From contig JBGUUT010000046.1 of assembly GCA_045133795.1 (NCBI GenBank), forward strand, positions 1 to 38,951: a stretch of DNA of 38,951 nt, written 5' to 3'. A model generated the notes under the pieces. The model was not told where the DNA came from and made no database searches. It saw nothing but the letters and a program-made list of their open reading frames with translations. The DNA is from RGIG8597 sp045133795 (GTDB lineage Bacteria > Spirochaetota > GWE2-31-10). Position numbers and translations under genes: made by a program. The stretch's first letter is position 1. Each line of letters opens with the position of its first letter. Below, piece by piece: positions 1-8,756 of the stretch.

Positions 1-179
1 ACATAAGGTAAGACCGACGAACCACATAAGGTAAGACCGACGAACCACATAAGGTAAGACCGACAAACCACATAAGGTAAGACCGACGAACCACATAAGG
101 TAAGACCGACGAACTACATAAGGTAAGACCGACGAACCACGTAAGGTAAGACTGATGAACCACGTAAGGTAAGACAGCC
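1..179. repeat. 23-bp tandem repeat array (about 7.8 copies)
   Basis: Seven full 23-bp units (starts at 1, 24, 47, 70, 93, 116 and 139) plus a partial unit from 162. Each unit begins ACATAAGGTAAG, or ACGTAAGGTAAG in the last two, and most end CCGACGAACC. Units 1, 2, 4 and 6 are identical. Units 3 and 5 carry single changes, and units 7 and 8 are progressively more diverged, as expected at the decaying edge of an array. The period is not a multiple of three and all frames contain stops, so it is not coding. The array touches the left window edge and probably continues beyond it. Confidence 0.95.
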
Positions 180-253
180 ACACGGATTGTTTCGTTTTTT
201 CCCCTCACCTTACTCTCCATAGTTTTCCGCACTTTTTTGATTGTTAATACAAA

Positions 254-292
254 AAAAGTTCAGCTTTACGTTATTGATAAAGCTGAACTTTT
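254..292 (-). terminator. Intrinsic terminator downstream of ssb
   Basis: A perfect 15-bp stem (254-268 with 278-292) encloses a 9-nt loop. On the minus strand the stem is followed by a run of Ts (251-257 on plus), so it ends the ssb transcript. The plus-strand side is also T-rich, so it may work in both directions. Confidence 0.85.
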
Positions 293-299
293 ATTTTAC

Positions 300-713
300 T
301 TAAAACGGAATATTTACTTCCGCATGATATGGATTATTTTCTTCTTTTGATGAAAACGACACTGCTACATTACCATCTTGACGTTTTTTACTGCCGATAA
401 ATTCTACAGATGCCGCATCGATATGGACATTAGACATTTTTCGTCCGTCTTTCGCCGTCCAAGTATCGTGTTTCAATCGACCTCTGATTCTGACTTTTGC
501 TCCTTTTTTTAAATATTTAGAACAAATCTCCCCCAGCCGATTCCACGCCGTAATAGAAAAAAAGTCGACCGTATTTCTTACCTCATTTCCGTATTTGACC
601 GAATTATTTACCGCAATATCAAATTTACACACACTTCCGCCGGATGTCTGCAATAATTCCGGGTTTCTCGTAAGTCGTCCTTCCATCAAAGTAAGATTTA
701 ATTGTTTTTCCAT
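300..713 (-). CDS. ssb: Single-stranded DNA-binding protein
   Basis: A 137-aa OB-fold protein that coats single-stranded DNA during replication, repair and recombination. The N-terminal strand (LTLMEGRLTRNPEL) and the central block DFFSITAWNRLGEICSKYLK followed by GAKVRIRGRL are characteristic of bacterial SSB. The C-terminal tail ends VNIPF, which keeps the IPF tip known to recruit partner proteins but with few acidic residues before it. The ATG is preceded by GAAGGAG at suitable spacing. It lies 81 bp downstream of galU on the same strand, so it could be co-transcribed or use its own promoter. The length is short but normal for a compact SSB. Confidence 0.93.
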   Translation of the reverse strand: MEKQLNLTLMEGRLTRNPELLQTSGGSVCKFDIAVNNSVKYGNEVRNTVDFFSITAWNRLGEICSKYLKKGAKVRIRGRLKHDTWTAKDGRKMSNVHIDAASVEFIGSKKRQDGNVAVSFSSKEENNPYHAEVNIPF

Positions 714-794
714 AGATTACTCCTTCAAAAAAAATAAAATATTTTCATTTATCTTTAATGTACTTGAAGGGTATTTTTAACTACAAGATAACAA

Positions 795-1640
795 TTACTT
801 TACAAGCCTTTTCATTATATTTACAGTTTCATCCTTTAAATCTGCTCTTGTCAATGCATAGCGAAGTATTCCTTCTATATAGCCCAACTTGTCCCCTACA
901 TCGATTCTTTCTCCGTCAAAACAGCAAGCTCGCATTTTTCCGGCTTTTGCCAATGCATTAATCGCACCAATATGATAAAATTCTCCGCCTGAATATTTTT
1001 TATAATCTTCTTCCAATAATGAAAATAATTCCGGAGTAAAAAGGTAACGCCCGATAGAAATCATATGGCTCGGTTCCGTTCCTTTAGCCGGTTTTTCTAC
1101 AATTCCGGCAACTTTCAAAATTTTATCGTCTTCATTACAATCAAGTACACCGTATCTTGAAACATCGCCGTCAATTTTTTGTGCAGACAAAACAGAACAT
1201 CCGGTCTCATTGTAAACTTTTATAAGCTGAGCCGCCAAAGGTACATCTGCAAAAACAATATCATCAGGATATGCAACTACAAACGAATCATTTCCAACAA
1301 ACGGTTTACATTGTAAAATCGCCTGTCCCGTACCTTTCATTTCCATTTGTCTCGAAAAGAAAATATTAGCTTCAGCCGGTGCAATCAGTGATAATTTTGA
1401 ATCTGCATTTTCTTTAGAAAAAACACCTTCAAGTTCCACTTCCCTGTCAAAATAATCTTCCATTGATTTCTTACGTCGACTTGTAACAATCAAAATATCT
1501 TTGATTCCCGCCGCTAAAAATTCGTCTACTATCAATTGGATTGCCGGAGTATCTACAAGCGGAAACATTTCCTTAGGAATTGTTTTTGTTCCCGGTAAAA
1601 AACGAGTTCCGTAGCCGGCTGCAATAATTACACCTTTCAT
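795..1640 (-). CDS. galU: UTP--glucose-1-phosphate uridylyltransferase
   Basis: A 281-aa nucleotidyltransferase making UDP-glucose from UTP and glucose-1-phosphate, a precursor for surface polysaccharides and glycolipids. The N-terminal nucleotide-binding signature AAGYGTRFLPGTKTIPKEM (residues 7-25) is typical of GalU. Further family blocks include QAILQCKPFVGNDSFVVAYPDD and the late sugar-binding region GEFYHIGAINALA. The ATG is preceded by AGGAG about 7 nt upstream. A TATAAT hexamer on the minus strand (1683-1688) about 45 bp upstream is a possible -10 box. The divergent gene is trmB. UDP-glucose could feed the polyprenyl-phosphate sugar transferase encoded at 8746-10152, but that link is inferred. 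Confidence 0.95.
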   Translation of the reverse strand: MKGVIIAAGYGTRFLPGTKTIPKEMFPLVDTPAIQLIVDEFLAAGIKDILIVTSRRKKSMEDYFDREVELEGVFSKENADSKLSLIAPAEANIFFSRQMEMKGTGQAILQCKPFVGNDSFVVAYPDDIVFADVPLAAQLIKVYNETGCSVLSAQKIDGDVSRYGVLDCNEDDKILKVAGIVEKPAKGTEPSHMISIGRYLFTPELFSLLEEDYKKYSGGEFYHIGAINALAKAGKMRACCFDGERIDVGDKLGYIEGILRYALTRADLKDETVNIMKRLVK

Positions 1641-1800
1641 ATTTTTTCTCCTACATTAATATTTTTTTGATTTTTAAAATGTATTATACATACTCATAAA
1701 AAAAACACATAAAAGCTTTTCCAAACATTTACACTATTAGATAACACAATCTCAACTTTTTTTGGTATTCTATATTTTCAGTCGTATTATAGGAGACTTC

Positions 1801-2427
1801 ATGAAATTTAAAAAGAAAGGTTTCGATTATTCTTTATTGGAAACTACTTTTACACCGCCGGAAGATATAAACTTCATCAATTGGCGTGATGTTTTCGGAA
1901 ACGAAAATCCCTTAGTCGTAGAAATCGGTTGCGGAAACGGACATTTTCTTACTCAACAAGCTTTAAAAAATCCCACTGAAAACTTCATCGGTATAGATTT
2001 AAAAGATTACAGAATCGTAAAAAGCAGAATGAAAGAAAATCTATTAAATCTTAATAACGTTCGCTGGATTTGCGGAGAAGCCGGAGCTTCCATCGAAAAA
2101 ATGTTTCCTGACAAAAGTTTAGACAAAATCTACATGACATTTCCGGACCCTTGGCCAAAAAAACGCCACTGGAAACATCGTTTATTCCAAGCTCATTTTA
2201 TCCCGTTAATAGCACGAAAACTTACTGATAACGGTAAATTCATTTTCATAAGCGATCACGAAGGATATTATCAATGGTGTATTGAATTAATAGAAGCACA
2301 AAAAGAACTTGCCGTTGTAAGTCATGATTATGATATTTCAATGACAGAATCTGCATTCGGAAAAATCTGGCAAGCAGAGCAACGTACTTTTCATTCCTTT
2401 ACACTTGAAAAGTCTATAAAATTATGA
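1801..2427 (+). CDS. trmB: tRNA (guanine-N7-)-methyltransferase
   Basis: A SAM-dependent methyltransferase forming m7G46 in the variable loop of tRNAs. Motif I is VEIGCGNGHFLTQQA, followed by NFIGIDLKDYRIVKSRMKE and the TrmB hallmark MTFPDPWPKKRHWKHRL. The frame is open back to 1762, but the ATG at 1801 is chosen because AGGAG sits 5 nt before it and family members begin near here, giving 208 aa. It is the first of three closely spaced plus-strand genes with the STAS-like protein and nucleoside kinase. Confidence 0.93.
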   Translation: MKFKKKGFDYSLLETTFTPPEDINFINWRDVFGNENPLVVEIGCGNGHFLTQQALKNPTENFIGIDLKDYRIVKSRMKENLLNLNNVRWICGEAGASIEKMFPDKSLDKIYMTFPDPWPKKRHWKHRLFQAHFIPLIARKLTDNGKFIFISDHEGYYQWCIELIEAQKELAVVSHDYDISMTESAFGKIWQAEQRTFHSFTLEKSIKL

Positions 2428-2461
2428 TTTTCTGATAAATACTTGGGGGAGATTACAGGAA

Positions 2462-2830
2462 ATGGATAAAATTGAAACTGTCAAAGAAGATGACGTAACG
2501 TTATCCTTTAAAGAAAACACTGTTTACATTTCCGGAAATATTGTTCAAATAAAACCGGAACTTTATATGCATGATTTCTTTACCGAACTACATCAATATG
2601 TTTTAGAACATGAAATCAAACGTGTTGATGTTGATATAACAAAATTGAAGTTTCTTAATTCTGCCGGAATAAAAGTTTTAATAGATTGGATTATCCTCAT
2701 AACGGAACTATCAGAAGACAACCGTTATCAATTGTTTTTTATTTGTGATTCTAAATCTTTTTGGCAAGAAACCAGCATAAATACTTTAGCTATTATCGAT
2801 TCAAGCATAGTAAATTGTCTGCCCTCTTAA
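2462..2830 (+). CDS. slr1659-type STAS-like regulatory protein
   Basis: A 122-aa cytoplasmic protein resembling the slr1659 family, a branch related to anti-sigma-factor antagonists. The diagnostic region is FLNSAGIKVLIDWII (about residues 61-75), which matches the FLNSSGIN segment of that family, and a later WQETSINTL that matches its conserved WQ-x-LKNL block. Family members usually partner an slr1658-type ATP-binding protein, and a candidate is encoded 26 kb away at 28412-29245. The start follows GGGGGAG and an AGGA-type site. It sits 34 bp after trmB and 90 bp before the nucleoside kinase. The signal it senses is unknown. Confidence 0.7.
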   Translation: MDKIETVKEDDVTLSFKENTVYISGNIVQIKPELYMHDFFTELHQYVLEHEIKRVDVDITKLKFLNSAGIKVLIDWIILITELSEDNRYQLFFICDSKSFWQETSINTLAIIDSSIVNCLPS

Positions 2831-2920
2831 AAAAATAAGACAATTTTGTTTTTCTCCATATTTTTGGATTTTTTCTTCGGAAATCCGTTAAAATGTTTAT
2901 TTAAATATATGGAGGTTTTC

Positions 2921-4564
2921 ATGAAAAATATACAAGTCACAATTAATGACAGTTCACCTATAGAAATCGTAAAAGGTACACAACTTTTAGATTTAATTCA
3001 AAATGACGAGAAAGAAAATTATATCTGTGCAAAAGTCAATCATCAAATCTTACCATTAAGATTTTCTATTGAAACTAATGCCGATATACATTTTCTTACT
3101 CCTAAATCAAACGAAGGCATGGAAGTTTATCGCAGTACGCTGTCGTTTTTATTAGAAAAGGCTGCTCAAAAACTTTTCCCTACACTTACTCTGACAATAA
3201 TGCATTCTCTCGGTGCAGGTTACTATTATGAATTTGAAAATTACACCCCTACACCAAAAGAAATTGCGTCACTTGAAAGTGCCATACGCCAAGACATTAC
3301 TGCAAATAAAATTATAGAAAGGGAAAAAGTTTCTTACCATGATGCAATTACCTTACTGAAAGAACAAAATAAAACCGGTCAACTGCTTCTGCTTACAACA
3401 CGTGCCGTTCCGACCGTAAATTGCTATCAATGTGATAATTTCACCGGAATCTTACAATCACCGCTTGCCGCAAATGCCGGTCAAGTTCCGGTATTTACAC
3501 TCATTCCGTATGAAAACGGCTTTATATTACAATTCCCGTCACGATTTGATTTATCACAGCCCAAACCTTTTGTTGAACAAAAAGAGATTTTCAAAGTTTA
3601 TCGAGAATATAAAAACCTAGATAAATTATTTCACGTTGACACTATCGGAGCCTTAAACCAGCTTGTAATAAACAAAAAAATTAATGACCTTATTTTAGTA
3701 GAAGAAGCACTGCAAGAAAGCAGAATTATGAAATTAGCGGAAGATATTGCCTCTCGCAAAGATGTACGTCTTGTAGCTATAGCCGGTCCGTCTTCATCCG
3801 GAAAAACAACTTTTTCAAAAAGACTCGAATTACAATTAAGAGCTCTCGGACTTACACCGCGAACAATTTCTGTTGATGATTATTTTGTAGACAGAGCAAA
3901 AACTCCGCTTAATGAGGACGGAAGTCTTGATTTTGAATGTATAGAAGCTGTAGACTTAGAGCTTTTTAATCAACATATTTCGGCACTTCTTAACGGACAA
4001 AAAACAAAACTGGCTCGCTTCGATTTTATCACCGGAAAATCCTCTCTTACCAAAGAAGAATACTCTCTTTCTCCGGGAGAAATTATCGTAATCGAAGGAA
4101 TTCATTGTCTCAATGAAAAAATGACTTATATGATTGAACGTAAAAATAAATATAAAATCTATATTTCTGCATTGACACATATCAACATTGACCAAGCCAA
4201 CAGAATTCCTACTACCGACAACCGTGTAATAAGACGTCTTGTACGAGATTATAATTATCGCGGTCACAGTGCAGAGCGAACATTAGAAATGTGGCCTGCT
4301 GTTCGTCAAGGTGAAGAAAATAATATTTTTCCATACCAAAACGATGCTGACGGCTATTTTAACTCTGCTTTGATTTATGAACTCGGTATATTAAAAACAT
4401 ACGCTGAGCCTATTTTGAGACAAGTAAATCCGGACAGTCCGTATTACGGAGAAGCCTCCAGATTATTAGATTTTCTTTCATACTTTTTAAACATTCCGTC
4501 TGATAAAATCCCCCCGACTTCAATCGTCAGAGAATTTATCGGAGGCTCAAGTTTACATTACTAA
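2921..4564 (+). CDS. TGS-domain nucleoside (uridine-like) kinase
   Basis: A 547-aa protein with an N-terminal TGS domain (residues 1-60), a threonyl-tRNA-synthetase second-additional-domain-like region (GAGYYYEFENYTP near residue 100) and a C-terminal P-loop kinase of the uridine kinase/phosphoribulokinase type. Walker A is GPSSSGKTTFSKRL at about residue 288. It is followed by SVDDYF and the kinase block VIEGIHCLN. It probably phosphorylates a nucleoside such as uridine using NTP; the substrate is inferred from the family. The frame is open from 2846, but ATG 2921 has a strong GGAGG site 5 nt upstream. A small hairpin with a C(TTCG)G loop lies at 2867-2886 in the leader. Confidence 0.85.
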   Translation: MKNIQVTINDSSPIEIVKGTQLLDLIQNDEKENYICAKVNHQILPLRFSIETNADIHFLTPKSNEGMEVYRSTLSFLLEKAAQKLFPTLTLTIMHSLGAGYYYEFENYTPTPKEIASLESAIRQDITANKIIEREKVSYHDAITLLKEQNKTGQLLLLTTRAVPTVNCYQCDNFTGILQSPLAANAGQVPVFTLIPYENGFILQFPSRFDLSQPKPFVEQKEIFKVYREYKNLDKLFHVDTIGALNQLVINKKINDLILVEEALQESRIMKLAEDIASRKDVRLVAIAGPSSSGKTTFSKRLELQLRALGLTPRTISVDDYFVDRAKTPLNEDGSLDFECIEAVDLELFNQHISALLNGQKTKLARFDFITGKSSLTKEEYSLSPGEIIVIEGIHCLNEKMTYMIERKNKYKIYISALTHINIDQANRIPTTDNRVIRRLVRDYNYRGHSAERTLEMWPAVRQGEENNIFPYQNDADGYFNSALIYELGILKTYAEPILRQVNPDSPYYGEASRLLDFLSYFLNIPSDKIPPTSIVREFIGGSSLHY

Positions 4565-4586
4565 ACAGTCAATTAACACCATAAAA

Positions 4587-4632
4587 AAAGCGTACCCCAA
4601 AAAATTGTTTCCGACTTTTTGGGGTACGCTTT
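4587..4632. terminator. Bidirectional intrinsic terminator
   Basis: A perfect 17-bp stem (4587-4603 with 4616-4632, core AGCGTACCCC) around a 12-nt loop, with an A-run on the left and T-rich sequence on the right. It separates the converging nucleoside kinase and the DUF2786-like gene and can end both transcripts. Confidence 0.9.
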
Positions 4633-4637
4633 GCTTT

Positions 4638-5144
4638 TTATACCAAAAGCTTTTTAGCTGTATAGTTTTTGTCATAAAACATAAATGCCGCTGCCGTAGC
4701 TGCATCATCAGTCAATTTATCCGTAGTCTGAACATTCTCATCATCTGTAAGCTGATAAGGCAATACAAATTTGTGAAGATAATTCACGGTCACAGATTTC
4801 AAATATTTTGACAAAACATACTTATGATATGACAATTCCGCACTTATTATCTGAAAATAACTGTCCGTTGTATAAAACAATACAGATAAACGGCTACAGT
4901 TTTTCTTCAAATATGCTTTCAGATTATAAGATGTCAAAATCCTCAAAAGAAGCATTTTTTCATGTTCGTCTTTACATTTTATCGTAAACCACTCTTTTTT
5001 ATTATCATCAAGCATTCCGATATCAATTGCATATTTATCCTGCAACTTATCTAATAATTTTCTGGCTACGTCTTTTTCTCCGTCGCTGGCAGAAGAATCT
5101 CGAAGAATTGCCATAATTTTTTCAATTTTACGTTCTATTTCCAC
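4638..5144 (-). CDS. Conserved hypothetical protein with DUF2786-like N-terminus
   Basis: A 168-aa soluble protein. The first 40 residues (KIEKIMAILRDSSASDGEKD, then VARKLLDKLQDKYAID) resemble the DUF2786 helical domain, which typically reads KI-x-LL-A followed by an E/A-rich helix and LM-x-KYG. The rest is basic and tyrosine-rich with no recognised motif. DUF2786 proteins have no defined biochemical role. The start is GTG at 5142-5144 with a GAGGGAAG site upstream; a later ATG 30 bases in is less well placed. It sits 39 bp downstream of the chemoreceptor on the same strand and could be co-transcribed with it. Confidence 0.6.
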   Translation of the reverse strand: MEIERKIEKIMAILRDSSASDGEKDVARKLLDKLQDKYAIDIGMLDDNKKEWFTIKCKDEHEKMLLLRILTSYNLKAYLKKNCSRLSVLFYTTDSYFQIISAELSYHKYVLSKYLKSVTVNYLHKFVLPYQLTDDENVQTTDKLTDDAATAAAFMFYDKNYTAKKLLV

Positions 5145-5183
5145 AATACTACTTCCCTCTACCCTTACACAATTAAGATAATA

Positions 5184-7385
5184 TTATCGTCTTTCTTCAG
5201 TTTCTTCCGGTATACCTAAATATAAAACCATATCAACAAAACCGGTTTCATCCATAATCGGTTTATAAACTGCAACATAACGACGATTGATAACGAAAGC
5301 ACGACCGTAGAATACGCTTCTTTCATCAACAACTTTTTTGTAAACTTCAGAATCTTTATCAATAATAGTTCCGATTGCTCGGCTGTTATCAAAATTACGT
5401 ACCGTAGTAGCAACACGAACAAGACAATCATCACTAGGTTGCATTAATGTTACGGAACATTTTATTTTCTTTGAAATCTCATCTACAACTGAGAAGTTTC
5501 CTGTAACAATTTCTTCACCTATTAACATTTCCTGTAACGGATATTCACCAATCTTTTTAAGATTTCCCGTAGGAAGGAAACGACTTCCGTAAGATTTCAA
5601 TATATCTTCTGCTTCTTTTAATTTTACTCCGAGAACTTCTTCCATGTGAAGCTGTAATTCTTTTTCTTTATCCGAACGTACATCAAACTGTCCTACAAAT
5701 CGTTGTAAGTCTATCGTTGTATCTACGAATTCTGTTAATATTCCCTGTACTGTTTTTACCGCTGCTGTATTTTCACGAGAAATATTTGAAACATCATTAA
5801 AAGCATTGGTAATCATTTTATTTTTTTCATTAGCACCTAAAATTTCTTCAGTAATTGTATTAACTAACTTTAAAATTTGTTGTGATGCATTTGAAATCTC
5901 ATGCAAACTTTCTGTAACCTCTTTTGTATATTTTACACCTACAGAAATCAAATCATTGTTTGTCGTAATCAAATCTCGAATTTCATTAGCTGCTCCGGTA
6001 GATTTTTCTGCAAGTTTTCGAATTTCCCCAGATACAATATTAAATCCGCGTCCTGCTTCACCGGCACGTGCACTTTCGATAGAGGCATTTAGTGCAAGTA
6101 AGTTTGTCTGTTCCGCAATATCATTCATTACGTTAATAATATTTGTAATCTGAACAGAACTTGCCTCAATTTTCTGCATTTCACTATCAAGGTTATTCAT
6201 AAAATTCAACCCTGCATCTACTTTCTCAATAGCAGCAGAGGCTAAGTTTTCAGATTTCAATGAATTATCAGAAATTCTTTCCATCATTTCATTTAATTGA
6301 TTAAAATTTAAACTTGTTTCTGTTAATGTTGTAGCTTGACTTTCTGTATAGTTTTCAACATCACCTGATGACGAATAAAGTCCACGCATATGTTTATCAA
6401 GCAAAATAACGGAACTATAAATTTTTGCATTTAACTCACGCAACTTACTAACCATTACTTTAAAAGCTTTCACAAGACTTGCAAACTCATTATTTGATTG
6501 AAAATCAAATTTTACAGTCAAATCTCCGCCGGCAATTTCATACGCTTTACCAACCAACATATTAATCGGCTTTATAAATATATTTTCTATTTTTTGATTA
6601 ATAAAGAAACTACCGCCCAAAAGGAAAAGTATAGCAAGCAAAAGTGACGTTATAACTTGGATTCTGTTCCATTTTGCGGTTTGAACAGATAAATCTTCCT
6701 TTGCATCAAAGATTTCTTCCATAGATGATGAGGCAATAAGAATTAATTTCCATTTTTCAAAATATGAACTGTAATACATATTGAAAAATTCATTTTTTCC
6801 GACTACTTCATGAGTCGTTACAAAACCACCGCCTTGCATAGCCAGACGTTTCAATTCGTCAAAATATGCAACTCCGTTTTTATCTTCTACATCAAGACGA
6901 TTTACACCTTCTAAAGATGGGTCTTTTGTATTTACAAACATTATACCGTCTTCATTCAACAGATAAAAAGAAGTTTCATTGGAATGAATTGCACGCAATT
7001 GTTTAGCTAATTTTTCTTTGTACTCATTCGGTATTTCACTTTTTTCACTAATTCTTTCCGTTGATAACATTTGTGCATTTTCAAAATCAACATTTATCAA
7101 ATTAATCCCGAATTGTACGGAATTCTTCAATGTATTACGTTTATAACGTGTAATAACATTATTATAATTTTTGACTTGTTCTCTCCCGGATAAACCAGAA
7201 TTAATCATTGCAGAAAAGAAATAACACACAATAAAAGATAAAAAAATTACCAACTGCCAAAAAACTAACGTCAGCTTTATTGAGCTCTTTCCTTTGTTCT
7301 TCAGATTTTTTACCCAATCCATAATTTTATGGAAAAACATTTTTTTCTTTAAATTAAAAGATGTGCCTTTCAGAGCTGCTTTCAT
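5184..7385 (-). CDS. Methyl-accepting chemotaxis protein with periplasmic Cache and a second C-terminal Cache-like domain
   Basis: A 733-aa chemoreceptor. TM1 is about residues 38-60. The ligand-binding segment 61-240 contains an sCache_2-like core (YLLNEDGIMFVNTKDPSLEG ... YYSSYFEKWKLILIASS). TM2 is about 243-263, followed by a HAMP domain (264-318). The cytoplasmic signalling hairpin includes the near-invariant EQTNLLALNASIESARAGE and GRGFNIVSGEIRKLAEKS. Unusually, about 155 residues follow (575-733) that resemble an sCache_3-type domain (NFSVVDEIS ... IGTIIDKDSEVYKKV ... RAFVINRRYVAVYKPIMDE) with no intervening membrane segment, so this domain should lie in the cytoplasm. The ATG is preceded by AAGGGA. 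A sigma-28-like promoter lies about 60 bp upstream. Confidence 0.93.
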   Translation of the reverse strand: MKAALKGTSFNLKKKMFFHKIMDWVKNLKNKGKSSIKLTLVFWQLVIFLSFIVCYFFSAMINSGLSGREQVKNYNNVITRYKRNTLKNSVQFGINLINVDFENAQMLSTERISEKSEIPNEYKEKLAKQLRAIHSNETSFYLLNEDGIMFVNTKDPSLEGVNRLDVEDKNGVAYFDELKRLAMQGGGFVTTHEVVGKNEFFNMYYSSYFEKWKLILIASSSMEEIFDAKEDLSVQTAKWNRIQVITSLLLAILFLLGGSFFINQKIENIFIKPINMLVGKAYEIAGGDLTVKFDFQSNNEFASLVKAFKVMVSKLRELNAKIYSSVILLDKHMRGLYSSSGDVENYTESQATTLTETSLNFNQLNEMMERISDNSLKSENLASAAIEKVDAGLNFMNNLDSEMQKIEASSVQITNIINVMNDIAEQTNLLALNASIESARAGEAGRGFNIVSGEIRKLAEKSTGAANEIRDLITTNNDLISVGVKYTKEVTESLHEISNASQQILKLVNTITEEILGANEKNKMITNAFNDVSNISRENTAAVKTVQGILTEFVDTTIDLQRFVGQFDVRSDKEKELQLHMEEVLGVKLKEAEDILKSYGSRFLPTGNLKKIGEYPLQEMLIGEEIVTGNFSVVDEISKKIKCSVTLMQPSDDCLVRVATTVRNFDNSRAIGTIIDKDSEVYKKVVDERSVFYGRAFVINRRYVAVYKPIMDETGFVDMVLYLGIPEETEERR

Positions 7386-7444
7386 AAATATCCCTTAAGA
7401 AAGAATTTCCGATATCAAACCGGATAAAATATATTCATGTATTA

Positions 7445-7471
7445 GTATCGGCAATAAAAAAAAGAAATTAA
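7445..7471 (-). promoter_or_regulatory. Sigma-28 (FliA)-like promoter of the chemoreceptor gene
   Basis: Read on the minus strand, GCCGATAC (7445-7452) matches the sigma-28 -10 element GCCGATAA at 7 of 8 positions. Exactly 11 nt upstream, TTAATTTC (7464-7471) is a weaker match to the -35 TAAAGTTT. The element lies 60 bp before the chemoreceptor start, as expected for a motility-regulon gene. Confidence 0.5.
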
Positions 7472-7497
7472 ATCACATCATTAATGTACTTCAATTT

Positions 7498-8031
7498 TTA
7501 ATGAATTTTCCCCAAATAGATTACATTTTGAGCTTTTAATATATCAATAGCTTTTGATTTTTCTCCCGACTCAAAAGCAGATAACGGCACCGGAATAAAA
7601 ACATTACGACTGAGAAATATTAAAAAATATTCTCCGTATTCTGCCAAATGGCAAATTTGTTGTGTCTTTGCAAAATGTACTACATTATCATTAGTAAAAA
7701 AACAAACCCCGCCGGACATAATTTTCACATCACAAACATTAACCATCATTCTTCCGTCAGATTTTGTAAGAAAACGATTAATAATTAAAAATGAAAAACT
7801 CAATCCTAAAATCGGTGCAGCATACATAACAGAAATAAATACTATAAAAAAAACATTCATTGCTTGACCGACAGAAATCACCGCAACATGGTATAAAACT
7901 AATAACAGATACACACCGGCAAAAATATACCATCTGTTCATAAAATTAAATCTATAAATCATTTTTATAATTGCGTTCTTGTTCAATGCAAAAGTTTTTG
8001 TTTTTACGGTATTATTATCTGCATTTTCCAT
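7498..8031 (-). CDS. YcxB-like membrane protein
   Basis: A 177-aa protein with two adjacent membrane helices (about residues 32-54 and 61-86) and a small C-terminal cytoplasmic domain. The late block GEYFLIFLSRNVFIPVPLSAF resembles the C-terminal YcxB-type pattern of an aromatic/aliphatic strand followed by an IP-K/L-x-AF motif. The function of YcxB-like proteins is not established. The gene begins 2 bp after the stop of the upstream lipoprotein gene, so the two are probably translationally coupled. A GGAGG site lies within the end of that gene, somewhat far (about 15 nt) from the ATG. It is likely the last gene of a sugar transferase - lipoprotein - YcxB-like operon. Confidence 0.6.
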   Translation of the reverse strand: MENADNNTVKTKTFALNKNAIIKMIYRFNFMNRWYIFAGVYLLLVLYHVAVISVGQAMNVFFIVFISVMYAAPILGLSFSFLIINRFLTKSDGRMMVNVCDVKIMSGGVCFFTNDNVVHFAKTQQICHLAEYGEYFLIFLSRNVFIPVPLSAFESGEKSKAIDILKAQNVIYLGKIH

Positions 8032-8033
8032 AT

Positions 8034-8756
8034 CTAGTTTTTATATCCTCCGCCTGAAACTTTATTAATTATACTGTCACAAGCTGTTACCAAAGAAATA
8101 TAAATAACGTCATCCGTAATCGGATTTCCCATACGTAAAATATCAAACTCTATTCTATCAGAAAAATATCCCATCTTCTTTTTCATACAAAACAGCGTTC
8201 TTTCATCATCATTCAGATGAAATTCTGCACCAAACGCCTGATTATTCGCACTTTTCTTTCCGGTAAGCTTATAATTTCCTTCCCCAACATTCACATCAAA
8301 ACCAAAAATATCTTCATTAGTATCTTTTGACATAGTCATCAAAACTACGCCTGTATCTGTTTCCAATTGAAATGAAAAAGGAGAAAATGAATCTTTGACT
8401 CGCTGATTATCAATCTTTTTTAATACATAGCGGAACATCGGTTTACCTTCATTAAACAATGTAATCTTATATTGTTCCAAAACATTATCTTCCGTAGGTA
8501 CACGTTTGCCGACAGTAAACTTTCGCATTTTATGACGCTCGCTCGGAGAATTGGAAGCATAATCTTCTGCCGTCCAAACGGTAACTTCACGTAAAAAAAA
8601 CTGAAACTGATTTCGAACATAAACGAAAGTTTCTCCGTTTTCTACGGAAAGATTCTTTACCTCATCCGATACAACCGTATAATAGGTACAAGAAATGAAA
8701 GAAAATAAAACTACGCTGATAATAACCAAAGACTTTAATATTTTTTTAATATGCAT
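8034..8756 (-). CDS. Predicted lipoprotein of unknown function
   Basis: The frame is open to a TTG at 8777 with no ribosome site. The ATG at 8754-8756 is preferred because it places a proper signal peptide at the N-terminus (MHIKKILKSLVIISVVLF) with lipobox FISC at about residue 23, giving 240 aa. The C-terminal part (VGEGNYKLTGKK ... DRIEFDILRMG ... ISLVTACDSIIN) resembles a tubby/LURP-one-type barrel with a closing hydrophobic helix, but this is only a pattern impression. The start overlaps the last 11 bp of the sugar transferase gene, implying translational coupling, so a role in envelope or surface polysaccharide biology is plausible but unproven. Confidence 0.65.
   Translation of the reverse strand: MHIKKILKSLVIISVVLFSFISCTYYTVVSDEVKNLSVENGETFVYVRNQFQFFLREVTVWTAEDYASNSPSERHKMRKFTVGKRVPTEDNVLEQYKITLFNEGKPMFRYVLKKIDNQRVKDSFSPFSFQLETDTGVVLMTMSKDTNEDIFGFDVNVGEGNYKLTGKKSANNQAFGAEFHLNDDERTLFCMKKKMGYFSDRIEFDILRMGNPITDDVIYISLVTACDSIINKVSGGGYKN

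Noticed and set aside
1..179. Left-edge array as a CRISPR array
   Set aside because: The units are directly contiguous with no unique spacers, and no cas genes are present.
5806..6153. A 115-codon plus-strand frame within the chemoreceptor
   Set aside because: Antisense to the highly conserved MCP signalling domain; no independent support.
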